NCBI GenBank assembly: GCA_914767715.1
Contig: OU612072.1
Location: 15,190,001 to 15,254,000 of the forward strand
Direction of reading: 5' to 3'
Origin: Membranipora membranacea
Lineage: Eukaryota; Bryozoa; Gymnolaemata; Cheilostomatida; Membraniporidae
DNA: 64,000 nucleotides
Below, piece by piece: positions 32,450 to 44,379 of this stretch. The translations under genes were made by a program, and so were the position numbers. The notes below the pieces were generated by a model. That model was not told the origin of the DNA. It saw only the letters and a list, made by a program, of their open reading frames with translations, and did not search any database. Numbering within the stretch: the stretch's first letter is position 1; the number at the start of each line of letters is the position of its first letter.

Positions 32450-33650
32450 GAAAGGAGAAAATATAATCTGGTATTGAAATACTCGAATTGGGTCTCTGCA
32501 GGTAATCAGAGTAGTACCACAATCTGTGATCCTTGTAGGTGACACATCCGATATTTTTAGCTGTCGACAGGTAGAACTGAATCATGACCTTGTTTTAAGC
32601 CTTTTTTAGAACAGTGTTTTCATCACCACATCACATGTGTAGCTTCGCTTACCCTGAGTAAATGTTCCCGAAACTTTCCCACACTGCGTGATGACTGCAT
32701 CACATAAAAATGTTCATCATTACAAACAACTAATATATTAACATAACCAGTTGTCTTGTCATGTTTGGAGGAAAGATAACTGCAGTGAAGAGTGACATAC
32801 TCTGATTTTTACGCAAATAATTTCAGGCTTTTGTATAAGTGGTTTCACTGTATCTGATGGATTGTCATTGAGTTAAAGATAGCAGCAAGTGTATGATATC
32901 CAATCACAGCTGAGAGGGAGGCTAGCCAAGGAAATTAAGTATATAGTAGAGAATTAAGTATTTTGCTGTACTACTTTACTAACTGTACTACTACTATATT
33001 TTTTCATATTATGGATATGAGATACCACATGTATTTATTTATGTTTCTTGAATAAATACAAGTGTATGTACTATGTACATATTATATATTTCATATATTA
33101 CCTAGTGGTGAGGGGACCATGAACCAAAGTTTATATTCGCTACAAAATTCTCACACTGGTAAGGTTCTGACCATCATGTTTTCTCCTTGACTGCAAATTT
33201 GACTTTGACTTTTTTTTTGTTGGCCTTCTCATCATCATTCACCATTTCATGTAGCGATGATGAATAAAAGAATTCTAGCACAAGAATTGACACTAGAGAT
33301 ATTATTGATCTTTTAATCTCAGCGCTTTAAAAAGACAATTATCCACAATTATAGCTGTAAAAAGCAGTAAGTAATACTTACTTCTTTAGTCAGAATCTCC
33401 TTCATGGACACATAAGTCCAAAATCGTCAAATAAAAGAGGAAAAATACACTTGTAATAAAATCTCTCCCGGTGCAAATCACGATAACGCTGATGATACTA
33501 CTATTTGATACGGCATATGGAGTTATTTGATTGTTAAGATTATATACCGAAAATGCCGAGATAAACCATACCAAACTTCAATGACAGTCTGAATCTATCC
33601 AAATGGGTTCAAGAAAAATCTCCTGCCATTCGTTAGAGTTGAGGTTTAGC
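32450..33650. repeat. Y block, copy 2
   Basis: Near-complete duplicate of copy 1, with small indels. Confidence 0.6.
33402..33497 (-). other. Candidate exon in Y: inverted homologue of the X downstream exon
   Basis: After an AG at the same place as in X, the frame reads YHQRYRDLHRERFYYKCIFP and ends LLFDDFGLMCP then stop (31 codons). The end resembles FFDEFGFLCL, and the TGA is at the matching position. The copies at 30.8 and 63.4 kb keep the first half but shift frame at a T tract. Low confidence that it is translated. Confidence 0.25.
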
Positions 33651-33768
33651 ATTAGGTCGAGTATATAATAAATAATAATGACTGAAGACCAACAGGACTT
33701 CTTGTCTGTAACTATAAAAGATCAAAGCATGAATTTAATAAATAGTCATTTTAGCATTTTACTTTATG

Positions 33769-34011
33769 TTAGCAACGGTGGTGGGGGAGGGATTGATTAT
33801 GATGTTGATTAAAGTCCGATGTCAGATCACGTGCCACATCCCGAAGCATGGGTGACTCTACATGATATGGATCATATTCAGTCTGAATAGGTAGTGAGTC
33901 ACAAACGAATTCCGTGTTGTTTGGATCGTAGCTGACTTGTGCTGATATGAAGGTGATACCAAAGTTACGGAGTAGATATGCTTTGTATCCATCGTACTCT
34001 GCTACTGCCAT
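33769..34011 (-). CDS. Family M copy M6 with replaced C-terminus (80 aa)
   Basis: The N-terminal 50 or so residues are normal (MAVAEYDGYKAYLLRNFG ... IQTEYDPYHVE). A deletion of about 35 bp then removes the usual SNFSV-stop and fuses the frame to former 3' UTR, giving a novel tail SPMLRDVARDLTSDFNQHHN and ten more residues before a stop. FVCDSL replaces FYSDSL, introducing a Cys. The S exon at 37613 is the likely first exon, with the hAT element and a 261 bp insertion in the intron. It could be translated but differs from the family at the end. Confidence 0.5.
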   Translation of the reverse strand: MAVAEYDGYKAYLLRNFGITFISAQVSYDPNNTEFVCDSLPIQTEYDPYHVESPMLRDVARDLTSDFNQHHNQSLPHHRC

Positions 34012-34544
34012 CTTACTACAAGATACCTGCAAGAGGGAAAATATTAACATGTGTATATTGCATATAATTGCAGGAATATCAATTCAGGAACGTAACATGC
34101 CATCATATCATAAATCAAATATACACAGGAAGTTATATTAATCAGGGGACAGGTGAATGTCCTATATGCTCTCTATATCCCTATATAATATGAAATACAA
34201 TTTTGTACCATTGACTATAGCCATCGATCGCAGTTTTATGTTCTCTATACAAGTCGATTTTAATATCACACTTTTTTCCCATAATCATAGTGACATTTGT
34301 TAGAATCAATGTGCACATATGAGTGCATTGTATATTGTTTTGGAATTCTCCATTATTTCCTAATTATAGAATTCACCTGGTTTGATGAACTGGAGTACAA
34401 TATCCTTTATCCCTTTTTACTAGTATTCAGATGTCTTGGTTCAGGCAGCAAAGCGATATGATCTAGAGATAAGAAGATAGATATTACTCCTTGCTTTGCT
34501 ATGGAAGGGAAAGTTTTTTTCCTTTCCGATTTACTGCGCGCGAC

Positions 34545-34805
34545 CAGTCTGCGCATGTGCGAACTGTTGAGGCATACGTTCGCCTCTGCAGCATAGGGCT
34601 TGAACTAATTCACCTAGTCTGAGTACCAAAATTTGGAAAACAATGGAAACCCATAATTTGGAAATATTTGGGCCTAAATGGAACACTGGTTTTGATATAT
34701 CATAACCTTGAACCCTGGGAGTTGCCTTTCTTGATGGAAGGCAGCGCCACCACTGCTCTGCTGCAGAGATAGACTATGTCACAAGGCTATCCTGCAAGCA
34801 GAATG
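34545..34805. mobile_element. 261 bp insertion with 9 bp target duplication
   Basis: GCGCGCGAC occurs at 34536-34544 and 34806-34814. The uninterrupted copies read ACTGCGTGTGACAGGAAACA. The insert begins CAGTCTGCGCATGTGCG and ends CTGCAAGCAGAATG. There are no clear terminal inverted repeats and no ORF. Family not recognised. Confidence 0.7.
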
Positions 34806-35680
34806 GCGCGCGACAGGAAACACAATGACACCATTAAATGGAAAAGTTAAAAGTTAAACTAATGTGGATAATAATCATTCGACTGAGGCTCACTCATTAG
34901 GCTTGAAAACTGATTAAAATTAGTTAAAGGCTAATTAAAAAAATTAAGTTTTTTAATTTAATTAGTTTCAATAAAAATTTATAATCTATTAAAAAATTAG
35001 CATTTTTTTATTGGCACAGATTTCACTGAGCCAATGTTAATCACCCTTCCAGATCAGGAAGGAGTATCTTCTGTCGCTGTGTGCTCTTTAAAATTTAGTG
35101 ATTTTTACGCGGTGTTAGAAAAAGTCTTTGTTGCCCAAATTCACGATGATGATACTCGGAATTCCCACCCCAAGTTTAACTTTACTGGTGTTAATTTACT
35201 TAATTAGCCGTATAAATATAATATCATGTATGGTTAAGATAATAAGTTTCATGAAAACTCGAAAATAAAGTATTTTACAATGAACATGTTAATGATTTCT
35301 AAATTCTAAGCGATCGATGCTGCAGTGTGTCCCAACACACGAATAAGTGTCAATATCCAACTCCGTATCACAAAGTAAGGTATCCAATAACTTGCTTTGT
35401 CCTTCTTCAAAGATTGAATTGCTTTTTATCCTTCACAATCACAAAAAGAGAAGTGAATGAGGCATTTTGTTATTGCAGTATTATACAATTGGGTTCAGCG
35501 CTGAGTTTATATTATTGACTCTGACTATAGGAAAATTTACAGCCCTCATCATTGATCAAAACCAAGCTACATGGAATTTGAACACTGACAATGACGCATG
35601 AGTATTCATAATCTGTGATTGAGGCATTGACCCGTTTTATTGGATAATAATGTGCAATGGTACTCAACCTCGGTATGTTA

Positions 35681-37030
35681 CAGGGGGGTATCCTTCAACT
35701 TTTGGTTGGTAGGGCCAAGCGGCCACACAACCCAGCTGGGGGGTTTGGGGGGGCGCTGTAAGCCCCCCCCAACGGGGCCGGGGCGGAGCCCCGGACGCCA
35801 GAGCTGTTAAGGGAAATTATCGCACAAGAACACTTTTATTTGCATTACAAGGCTATCTTCTGGTTTGGGTTCATGTGTGAGTTTTATTGTAACTGTCTAT
35901 ACCAATTATTCTTTATATTATGCCAACAAAAATATTGATATATCCATAACTATCGAATTGACCAAGCCTTACTTATACACCGCAATGGAACTTTCTCTAC
36001 TTGGATGACACTGAACAAAATCTCTGATGACAGATTGAATGTCCAGTGTATCCGTTTTGTTCATGTGAACATGTAGCAGTAATAGATGATTTAATCTATC
36101 CTGCATCATTGATGTACGCCCAGCTGTCTTGAGCCTACTGAGAGCAAAGAATGAGCGCTCACTAGACGCATTTGTGGCGGGTAACACTACAATCAGTTTC
36201 AAAATTTTGAATATGATAGGATATAATGACTTGTTTATTATTAGGTTATTTTTATAAGACGCTATCACAGTTGTGATATCGTCTTTCACAATGTCGTTGT
36301 CCTTCTTATAAACCTTCAATTCGGCCTCAAGATCAAAGCTATCAAAGCCATAAGCATCACATATTGTGGATGTGGCAGGATTTGCACCAGAGCAAAGGAG
36401 CAACTCGATCTGCAAGAGCAATTCGATGCCCTTCTGCTCCAACCTGGCTTTGATGCCGAATATGGCCAGGTCAAAAACCTCCATATAAAGCGAGTGACTT
36501 TTCTCTTTTATGGATAACATCACACCAGTCCCATTACAGTCGTCTAACCGGACAGGTGTCCTTCTCACTCGGCCTTTCTTTGGCTTATTCCTTGCAGAAC
36601 TTGCAGAAGTTGCTTTAAATAAGCTGGATGTATCCTCCATTCTTGCCACAACTTTATAAGAATGCCTTCATATGACCTTAACCTGACATATTTACATAAC
36701 AGTGTTGATAATAGACTGATGAAATTCATTAGCTATCATTGAGGGCTTTGGGAAATCCAAAGTTAGCCCTAAATACCTAGCAGTTGGATAAATAAACTGG
36801 GTGATGGGTTGTACTTCACTCTAAGCAAATGATCTTGTCTGATCAGTGAGAGGAAATAAGCTAATGTTATTGTCATGTTGTCATTAAACTGAGTGATTAT
36901 GAAAAATTGCGTAAGGGGGTCATATGGTATATTGGTTTATTATGCCATTTTTGACCTTTTCTCAACTTTGATAATTATCTATTACTGGTAGGGCCAGGCC
37001 CTAGCAGCCGTGCTGTAGAATACGGCCCTG
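35681..37030. mobile_element. hAT element, internally deleted, 1350 bp
   Basis: Perfect 8 bp target duplication GTATGTTA at 35673-35680 and 37031-37038. Ends are imperfect inverted repeats CAGGGGGGTATCC and GAATACGGCCCTG, with GGTAGGGCC inside both ends. GC-rich sequence fills 35735-35810. It encodes only the C-terminal part of a transposase, so it is non-autonomous. It lies in the M6 intron. Confidence 0.9.
35969..36649 (-). CDS. hAT transposase, C-terminal 226 residues
   Basis: The dimerisation-region signature is clear: LPATNASSERSFFALSRLK followed by RLNHLLLLHVHMNKTD. Upstream, a QKGIELLLQIELLLCSGANP segment and KDDITTVIASYKN fit the helical part of animal hAT transposases of the ZMYM/THAP-related type. 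A full transposase is about 600-700 residues with DDE residues; the BED finger and first Asp residues are absent. The ATG is probably internal to the original protein or created by deletion. The open frame over 226 codons indicates a recent insertion. Confidence 0.85.
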   Translation of the reverse strand: MARMEDTSSLFKATSASSARNKPKKGRVRRTPVRLDDCNGTGVMLSIKEKSHSLYMEVFDLAIFGIKARLEQKGIELLLQIELLLCSGANPATSTICDAYGFDSFDLEAELKVYKKDNDIVKDDITTVIASYKNNLIINKSLYPIIFKILKLIVVLPATNASSERSFFALSRLKTAGRTSMMQDRLNHLLLLHVHMNKTDTLDIQSVIRDFVQCHPSRESSIAVYK

Positions 37031-37612
37031 GTATGTTATAGAAATAACAGTGGGCAAATATTGAGGTATTGATCTGTTTTATTGGAAAACAATGCGCAAT
37101 CGCACAGTGTATGTATGTTTATATTTGGTCTCAATCTCTGTCTCTGTCCGGTGCTCTATAAAAATTATTAAAGTGTACATCTTGATCAAAGATTATAAAT
37201 ACTTGTCACAGTCTTGATTGATATATGTAGAGTAAAAATCAGTGACTTTGCACAAAATCGTTGAACACATATAAATTGATCAGACCAAGTTTGACCCATA
37301 TTTCCCCCTTGGAATTTCCACCCCCCTCCCCTCTACTGACACGCCTTTACTCCTTGGGCGTGTCAGTAGAGGGAGTGGGGCAATTCAAATGGGGAAAAAT
37401 AGCTCAAACGAAAGTGGTTGATAATGAAATGCCTCTACCAGCATCTTGCACCGTTTGAGCACTTAAACTACCTATGCCTGTATTATTAGGTAGTTATTTA
37501 AAATCACTAGACTAGCTTTTATGTTGAGTACGCATGAGGAAGCCTACTCCAGGGGAGGGGCAACGCATACGGACAGGAGCCATGCTTACAACTTGAGTAA
37601 ATTTTGTCTTAC

Positions 37613-37720
37613 CTTCTCAGATGTATGGGATAGCTGAGATTATATCATTTCTACCGTACTCTCGTAAATACTCGTCACACCAAAAAGTATAATAATAAGT
37701 TCAGACTTTTGCTCAAATGC
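37613..37720 (-). other. S block: probable 5' untranslated exon for M6
   Basis: Donor AAG|GTAAGAC intact. A two-codon upstream ATG (ATGATATAA on the minus strand) is created here, in frame with the conserved TAA. Confidence 0.4.
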
Positions 37721-37819
37721 AGCTTTGATCGTGCTAAGGATGGAAGGCTGTATATATTATACCGCATCCAACATGAAAATAAAATTGAATGATTAGAATT
37801 CAAGAGGCAGTGCTTGCGC

Positions 37820-38188
37820 TGACTCACAGGGATTCCCAATTTGGGTTAGCATGAAAGTAGGCATTGTGAGATGTTGGCTGCTGTATAATACATATAGACT
37901 ATATACAGTCTTCCATGAATGTGAAAATGATTTGTTAGGGTGCAAGACTGCATATATTATACCACATCAAACATGAAAAAAATTTGAATGTGATGGATGA
38001 GAAACAGTGCCTGTGCTGACTCACAGGGATTCCCAATTTATGTTAGCATTAAAGTAGGCTATGCATTGTGAGATATGGAGACTATCAAGAATCTAGTGCA
38101 CATACACCCTCACAAATCATTTTCACACTGATCATGTGATATACTAGTGTAGTATATCTCTGATTGATAGTGAGTGAATTAATTCACC
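37820..38188. promoter_or_regulatory. Two composite sites and module between S and X3
   Basis: TGACTCACAGGGATTCCC at 37820-37837 and 38017-38034, then the module TGATCATGTGATATACTAG to TGAATTAATTCAC ending near 38188. Direct duplication of about 190 bp accounts for the two composites. Confidence 0.5.
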
Positions 38189-38590
38189 TAGGCCTTAGCG
38201 TGACTCAATGCAGTGTGTAGGAGAAGGTTGGATGACTACCCAAGTTTTTGTATATTTATCAAAGTTCTTATTTTTTGTCTAAATATTTAGTATTTAGTAT
38301 TTATTTTTTTACGGTCTGGCTCAATATAAAAATGGTGCATTGCTAGCCTAAGCTCAGAAGAAGGTTTCTGGAGAGATTAGAAAGTATTACTGAACAAAAC
38401 TCTCGTATCTCTTACCTTGTACAGCGGTGCGCTAAGTTGAATTTCATGCGTATATGTAATATGTGTAATATCAGGAAAGACCGCTGGAGAGCTGCTAATA
38501 GAAAGTGACTTACATTTTTACTTTACATTAGCTCTGGAAGAATGTTGACAACAACTGTAATATTTGATGAAAAGTGTATCATCGGGCATT

Positions 38591-38727
38591 GGGGGGGGGG
38601 GGGAGGAGTGAAGACAATCAAAAACTATTAGATTACTCACTTTTTACGATATACAATTTGTCAACTTTGTTCTGCAACATAGACAAGAAGAACTGGTTAC
38701 TGAGTCATAACGGGGAGTGGAATTCCA
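38591..38727. promoter_or_regulatory. Poly-G tract (13 G) and second-type composite site
   Basis: G13 at 38591-38603; TGAGTCA at 38701 with GGAATTCCA, a weakened kappaB half. Confidence 0.45.
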
Positions 38728-39259
38728 AATGATTACATCGTGAGTCTTGCATTTATAAGTTGTCTCCCTTTCATATTTGAATAGGTATATTGACCAGTAA
38801 TTTTTAAATCTGTTCAGTTTCTAAGTCAGATCTAGAAGTATTATCAATGATGGGCAGAAGATATTTCCCGAGGTCAACCTTGACCTGAAAAGATTAAACC
38901 CGACTGCTTTTATACAGAGTATTTGTGAAAAAACCAAACATGAGGCGAGCCTGAGGTTTACTTGTTGCTTAGTTTATATACGTTTCTCCGCAGAACTTGC
39001 TTTTGTAGAAGTCATACGAAGTGCCGTAAACCTCTCAAATAGAGGCACAAAGGTACTCAGCCCTGGGTTTTCAACCACAAACATTGGTTATATATTTATA
39101 GCCCTATCCGTCATGTGACAATTCATAGAGCGCCTGGTCGGTGTTGGAAAGGATTCGATGTCTCAGCCAGAGAAAAAAATAATTTCTTTTAAAATTATTC
39201 GAATTGAGTCTCTGCAGGTTATCAGTGACATAGCACGATCTGTGAATGTCATTGTTATG

Positions 39260-39300
39260 AACCGAGGAGTTAGAGATATAGAGTCTCTAACTCCTCGGTT
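39260..39300. repeat. Perfect hairpin upstream of X3
   Basis: 17 bp arms pair without mismatch around a 7-base loop (TATAGAG). This is the only perfect copy of the four. Confidence 0.85.
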
Positions 39301-39609
39301 AAACCACATTCTAATTCGAGACTATTAACATGTGTATCTCTGATTGTTATTGTCGATTTAGTGTGAGTTCCTAACATCTTCCCGCCACTAATTAATAAAA
39401 TTGACACCCGGTTGTCACACCTGATGGTATTCTTGCTATGTGAATTAATTCACTCTCTGCTAATCAGAGATATACATCCAAAAGTATATTACAAGATCAG
39501 TGTGGGGTAGCATGTCTGACTAATTTAATCTTATAGATCAGACAGACTAAGCAGACAAAATCTTCCCTAGTAGTGTTGTGAATTTAAAGCATAACAAAAC
39601 ATAAAACTG

Positions 39610-39617
39610 TATATATA
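39610..39617 (+). promoter_or_regulatory. TATA-like box for X3
   Basis: TATATATA, 111 bp before the X3 ATG. Confidence 0.35.
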
Positions 39618-39727
39618 TTTTTTTAAATCGAGTTCAACCTCACTTAAATTCCGATGTTTTTATTCATATCCGACAGACAATCCCGGACTACACTAAGCTT
39701 TACTCTAGCAGTGGACTGAGAATAGCT

Positions 39728-40494
39728 ATGAGCGCAGACTCTAGAACTTATTATGGTAACCCAGGAAGCTATGATCCCTGCTGTGGTCATTTCTTCAATA
39801 TTAACAACGCTGAGTGTACTGATCCGGGAACTATCGAAGGAATCAACTATCTGAACAAGAGGACAAACCTGCATAGACCTAATTTGAGAAAGTTATATCC
39901 GCCTTTGATGAAAATGTTTAACTATGAAAATAAAAGCATTCTTGATTTTAGGTCTTGGGACTTTGAATTGAACTTGATTTTATATTAAATTAAAACTAAA
40001 TTAATTTACAGATTCAACATAAAAATCACACTAGTTAAATCCGCCTTCAATAAAAATTTAAAACTATGAATTTGAACAAAATTTTGACCCTCACTGGCAT
40101 CCTGAGAGGCTTGGAACTTTATTCAATATTAAATAAATATAACTTTATTTGTATACAGATATATCATGTAATCACATCAGGGAGGGTCCCTCCCTCCCTG
40201 GTCACACAAGATTCATAAACTAGGTAGATTAGGAATTATTTTTTCATGCTCAAAGAGGCCTAGTAATAGATGCCCTAGTAATGTTTTCCACCATTTCAGA
40301 TTCGAATAACTGTTGTGTATATTCTAGTTGATGGTGTGTGTGAAGGAATACCTGCAGGAACGGTGAACTTGAATCTGGCATTTGGAAAGTGTAAAGGGTA
40401 CAGCCAAACTGGAGAATGTTACTGGGGATGGAACAGCTATGTACATCTTATAATATCTGAATCCTACGTCCAGCGTGAAATTATCCAGTTTTAA
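39728..40494 (+). pseudogene. Family X copy X3, splice donor lost
   Basis: Exon 1 (39728-39887) and exon 2 (40328-40494) keep the full reading frame (MSADSRTYYGNPGSYDPCCG; IDGVCEGIPAGT; CYWGWNSYVH). However, the donor reads TTGAGAAAGT where X1 and X2 have TTGAGTAAGT, so the GT is gone. Read through, the frame continues RKLYPPLMKMFNYENKS to a stop at 39988, giving an 86-residue product lacking the second Cys-rich half. It is either a pseudogene or a truncated variant. All six Cys codons are still present. Confidence 0.6.
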
Positions 40495-40963
40495 TGCGAC
40501 GATGCCAGTTTATTTCAGCCGTTCTGTGCCTACAAACAGAACAAATCATCTCTTTTAAAGCCTGTCCTGTTATAGACAGAGAATCTGCCTGTTGAATCTT
40601 TACCAGTTGCAGCCACTAGGCTTAAATCTGGGTAATGATGATTATGATCGAAACGGGCAGCCATGTCATAAGGATACCATCCTTATAAAGTTAGATTACG
40701 TTTCGTTATTTCTCTAGAAGGCCGTTTGCTTTCTTACCTCTTGTAGCTCAGTGGATCTGTTACCCTTCTCTCAGTAGTAAAATGTGCGCAACCTAAAGAT
40801 ATGACATTTTTTATGAAGCTTTTTGAATGCAATCCCACTGACCTTGCAGATTGGTTGATCATCTTTAGCCATTCAATTATTGATTTCAATTTTTATCTTT
40901 GCATTGACGGGGATTTAAACTTGATCAATTAGAATATTTTCCAGGCTATATATTAAATTTCAG

Positions 40964-41023
40964 TATAATCAGCAGTATTATGATATTTTTGCACTGGGTG
41001 AGTGCCTTTTCATCTTTCTTTGA
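40964..41023 (+). other. Region downstream of X3, short frame kept, hydrophobic frame broken
   Basis: YNQQYYDIFALGECLFIFL then stop follows the TTTCAG edge. The 3-base deletion relative to X1 keeps frame. The longer hydrophobic frame has a TAG and a 2-base insertion upstream. Confidence 0.3.
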
Positions 41024-41951
41024 CGAGTTCGGGTTTCTGTGTCTGTGAACGAGATTCTGACTAATGGCGGATATATCAACTTATGATTTTTATAGCTATT
41101 TGTGACTTTTTGTATTCCCAAAACAATGTGATTGAAATACCAACAACATCCTATTTTGCTTTGATGTCTCACGCATTTACCTGTTCAGTCAATGTACCAT
41201 CCCTCAAATTACGGAAACGCCTGCTCTAGCCTTTTCTTTATTCTTATTAACTACATCAAAATAAATATATATATTATTGATGAACGATGATGATGTGTAT
41301 AAAAAAAATATCAAAAATAATATAAATAGATTTATTACATAATGGCACTGTGAGGCAAAAGATGTGATGGTGAGAGCAGTAGAGCCTTAGAGCAAAGAAT
41401 GTTGAAGAAACAAGTACATTTTAATCACTTGACTCCCCTTTACGAAAAAAAAATATGACATATTCAAGATGCACTTGGTCGTGTACTTGTATGTATACAA
41501 GTACTCTATCAATAAATATATGTGGTATCTTAAAGTCAAAAATATGAAAAATATATATCACGTTGCAGTAAAATAGTGAAAATGCAGTACGCTCTCTTTT
41601 TTTATAAATTTATGGTTACAGCATAGCCATTATCAATTTATCGATATCATTTATAAGGATGAGAAGTCCTCCCTACCCATGGGCTGTATGGGATATCATA
41701 TTTAAGAACCAGTGTTTGATATAATTGTGGATTGGTTGAGTATATAATGATTAATAATGACTGAAGACCAACAGGACTTCTTGTCTGTAACTATAAAAGA
41801 TCAAAGCATGAATTTACTAATAATAGTCATTTTAGCATTTTACTCTATGTTAGCAGCGGTTGTTGGGGGGATTGATTATGAGCGGTTGATTAAAATCAGA
41901 TGTCACATCACACGCCACATCCCGGAGCATGGGTGAGGTGTTGTGTCCTTT

Positions 41952-42118
41952 TTAAACGCTGAAGTTGCTGTACTCTACATGGTATGGATCATATTCAGTC
42001 TGAATAGGTAGTGAGTCACTATAGAATTCCGTGTTGTTTGGATCGTAGCTGACTTGTGCAGATATGAAGGTGATACCAAAGTTACGGAGTAGATATGCTT
42101 TGTATCCATACACAAGAT
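41952..42118 (-). pseudogene. Family M copy M7, start deleted
   Basis: The stop, SNFSV end and central part are normal. A 23-base deletion just inside the exon removes the ATG and the first codons (GTATCTTGTG joins TATGGATACAAAG), shifting the frame relative to the splice site. No product of the family type can be made. Confidence 0.75.
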
Positions 42119-42584
42119 ACCTGCAAGAGGGAAAATATTGATAGTAGTTTACAATGCATTATGAGTATCAATTCAGACACTGGTCAAATGTGTCACCTGA
42201 ATAATACCCATCCCATCATATAATTTACCTATTACCTACCTATAACCTACAAAGATTACAAAATTAAAATGAATTAAAATTTTTTGATTTCTGATTAAGT
42301 TTTTGAATTATTAAGGTCCATTATTTGACACAAATTTCACTAAAAGTTTGTGAATTCCCCCTCCCCCTTCAGATCTAGAGTGCATAACTCTAGGCCTATG
42401 TCTCTGTGCTCAAAGTTTTTTGGAGATTGATCCACGTCATTAGAAGAAAGTCCTCGCAGTCCAAGTTAACAATGATTGTTATGGGACATTGGGGGTTCCC
42501 ACAACAAGTCAACTTTAATGGTGTTAAATTACTCAGCTGTATAAAAATTTTAAATCATGTATCGCTAAGATGATAAGCTGACAG

Positions 42585-42662
42585 TAGGAGGTAACTCAGT
42601 TGGTAAGAGCGCCTGCCTTCTAACGCGCAAGCGTTGTAGGTCTCGGGTTCGAATCCTGCATG
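42585..42662 (+). repeat. tRNA-derived SINE head, copy 2
   Basis: Same as copy 1, with one base lost in the A-box segment (CAGTTGGTAAGAGCG). B box intact at about 42646-42656. Confidence 0.75.
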
Positions 42663-43085
42663 CTGAAGTCTACTAACTACTAGGCTCAATTGACGCCCCA
42701 AGTGTGCTCCGACCTGCCTGCAAACTGAGAGCAACTTGGCGCCGAAAATGGCGACGGCGCCTTTAAGACACCTGTATTTCTCTGTCTTCGGTCAGAGACA
42801 AAAACTTGCGATTTTTGGTTAACCCCATGGGAAAACCATTGAGGAATGATTTCATGGCTAAAAAGATATTTCGGATATACGATAAAAAAGAATCCGATAC
42901 CATTGATATTGACCAAAACAGTGGCAAATAAATACCAATCAGGCTATGAAATTCTATAGTGTTTTAGATTAGAAGGTAATCAGTATCAGCATTGCTTGTT
43001 GTTGGTACTTGAAAAATGATATCAGGGCATAATCAATAAAATCAGTGTAATGATATAATGTAAAATGTGTTAGCAAACTTGATGT

Positions 43086-43174
43086 AGGTGAGGTACACAA
43101 GGCCACCCTGAGTAATGAGTTTGTACAATCAATTCTCAGGCTAGACTGGGAATTCCTGTGAGCAAGCGCAGCTT
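43086..43174 (+). repeat. R1 repeat
   Basis: Intact copy linked to the SINE at 42585. A degraded retrotransposon tail (ATTAAACAGAATACTGCTGG, AGACCAAACCTGTGTTG) follows at 43920-44030. Confidence 0.6.
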
Positions 43175-44379
43175 TAATGAAACATACGTATTTTGCATGT
43201 GGAATAGGTGTCACAAAGTAGGATATACTCTTCCTAAAATGTATGACTAAATCTGAGGAACTCGTAGCTACATTATTTAGAATCAATGCGCACACATGAG
43301 TGCATTGTATACAGTTTTGGAATTCTCAATTATTTCATTACCTTTCCTAATTATAGAATTCACCTGGTTTGATGAACTGGAGTACAATATCCTTTATCCC
43401 TTTTCACTAGTATTCAGATGTCTTTGTTCAGGCAGCAAAGCGATATGATCTAGAGATAAGAAGATAAGATATTACTCCTTCCTTTGCTATGGAAGGGTAA
43501 GTTTTTCCTTTCTGATTTACTGCGTGTGACAGGAAACACAATGACACCATTAAATGGAAAACAAGTTACACTAATGTGGATACTAATCATTCGAATGAGG
43601 CTCACTCATTAGGCTTAAAAACTGATTAAAATTAGTTAAAGGCTAATTATGAAAATTAAGTTTTTTTAATTTAATTAGTTTAAATTAAAATTTATAATTT
43701 ATTAAAAATTTAGGTTTTTTTTATTGGCACAGATTTCACTGCGGCCAATGTTAATCACCCTTCCAGATCAGGAAGGAGTAGCTCCTGTCGCTGTGTGCTC
43801 TTTAAAATTTAGTGATTTTTACGCGGTGTTAGGAAAAGTCCCAAATTCCCGATGATGATACTGGGAATTCCCACTGCAAGTCTGACTTTACTGGTGTTAA
43901 TTTACTTAATTAGCCGTATGTATCCTCTTTTTAATTGGATTAAACAGAATACTGCTGGAATTCTTTATAGACCAAACCTGTGTTGAGCTGCTAAATGTGC
44001 CAAATCCTTTATTCAACCTCTGATCTAATTTTCTATGCTACACTTGTTTTTATCAATAATTGATACTGAATGCTATAATAAACTAGACTAAACTAAAATT
44101 AGCGATAGTGGCTAAAAAATGTAAATCAGGCTATGTAATTGTTCTGACACATGGAGAACAATGTCAGTCCGTGATCAAGCAACTGGAAACTTGAGTTAGG
44201 GGTGGTACACAAGACCACACTGAGCCATGAGTTTGCATTATCAATTCTAAGGCTAAACTGAGAGTTCCTGCTATAATATGATAAGCAAACTGGAGTTAGG
44301 GGAGGTACACAGGACAACCCTGAGTCTGACCCTGAATCTCAGGCTAAACTGGGAATTCCTCTAATTTTCTATGTTACAC

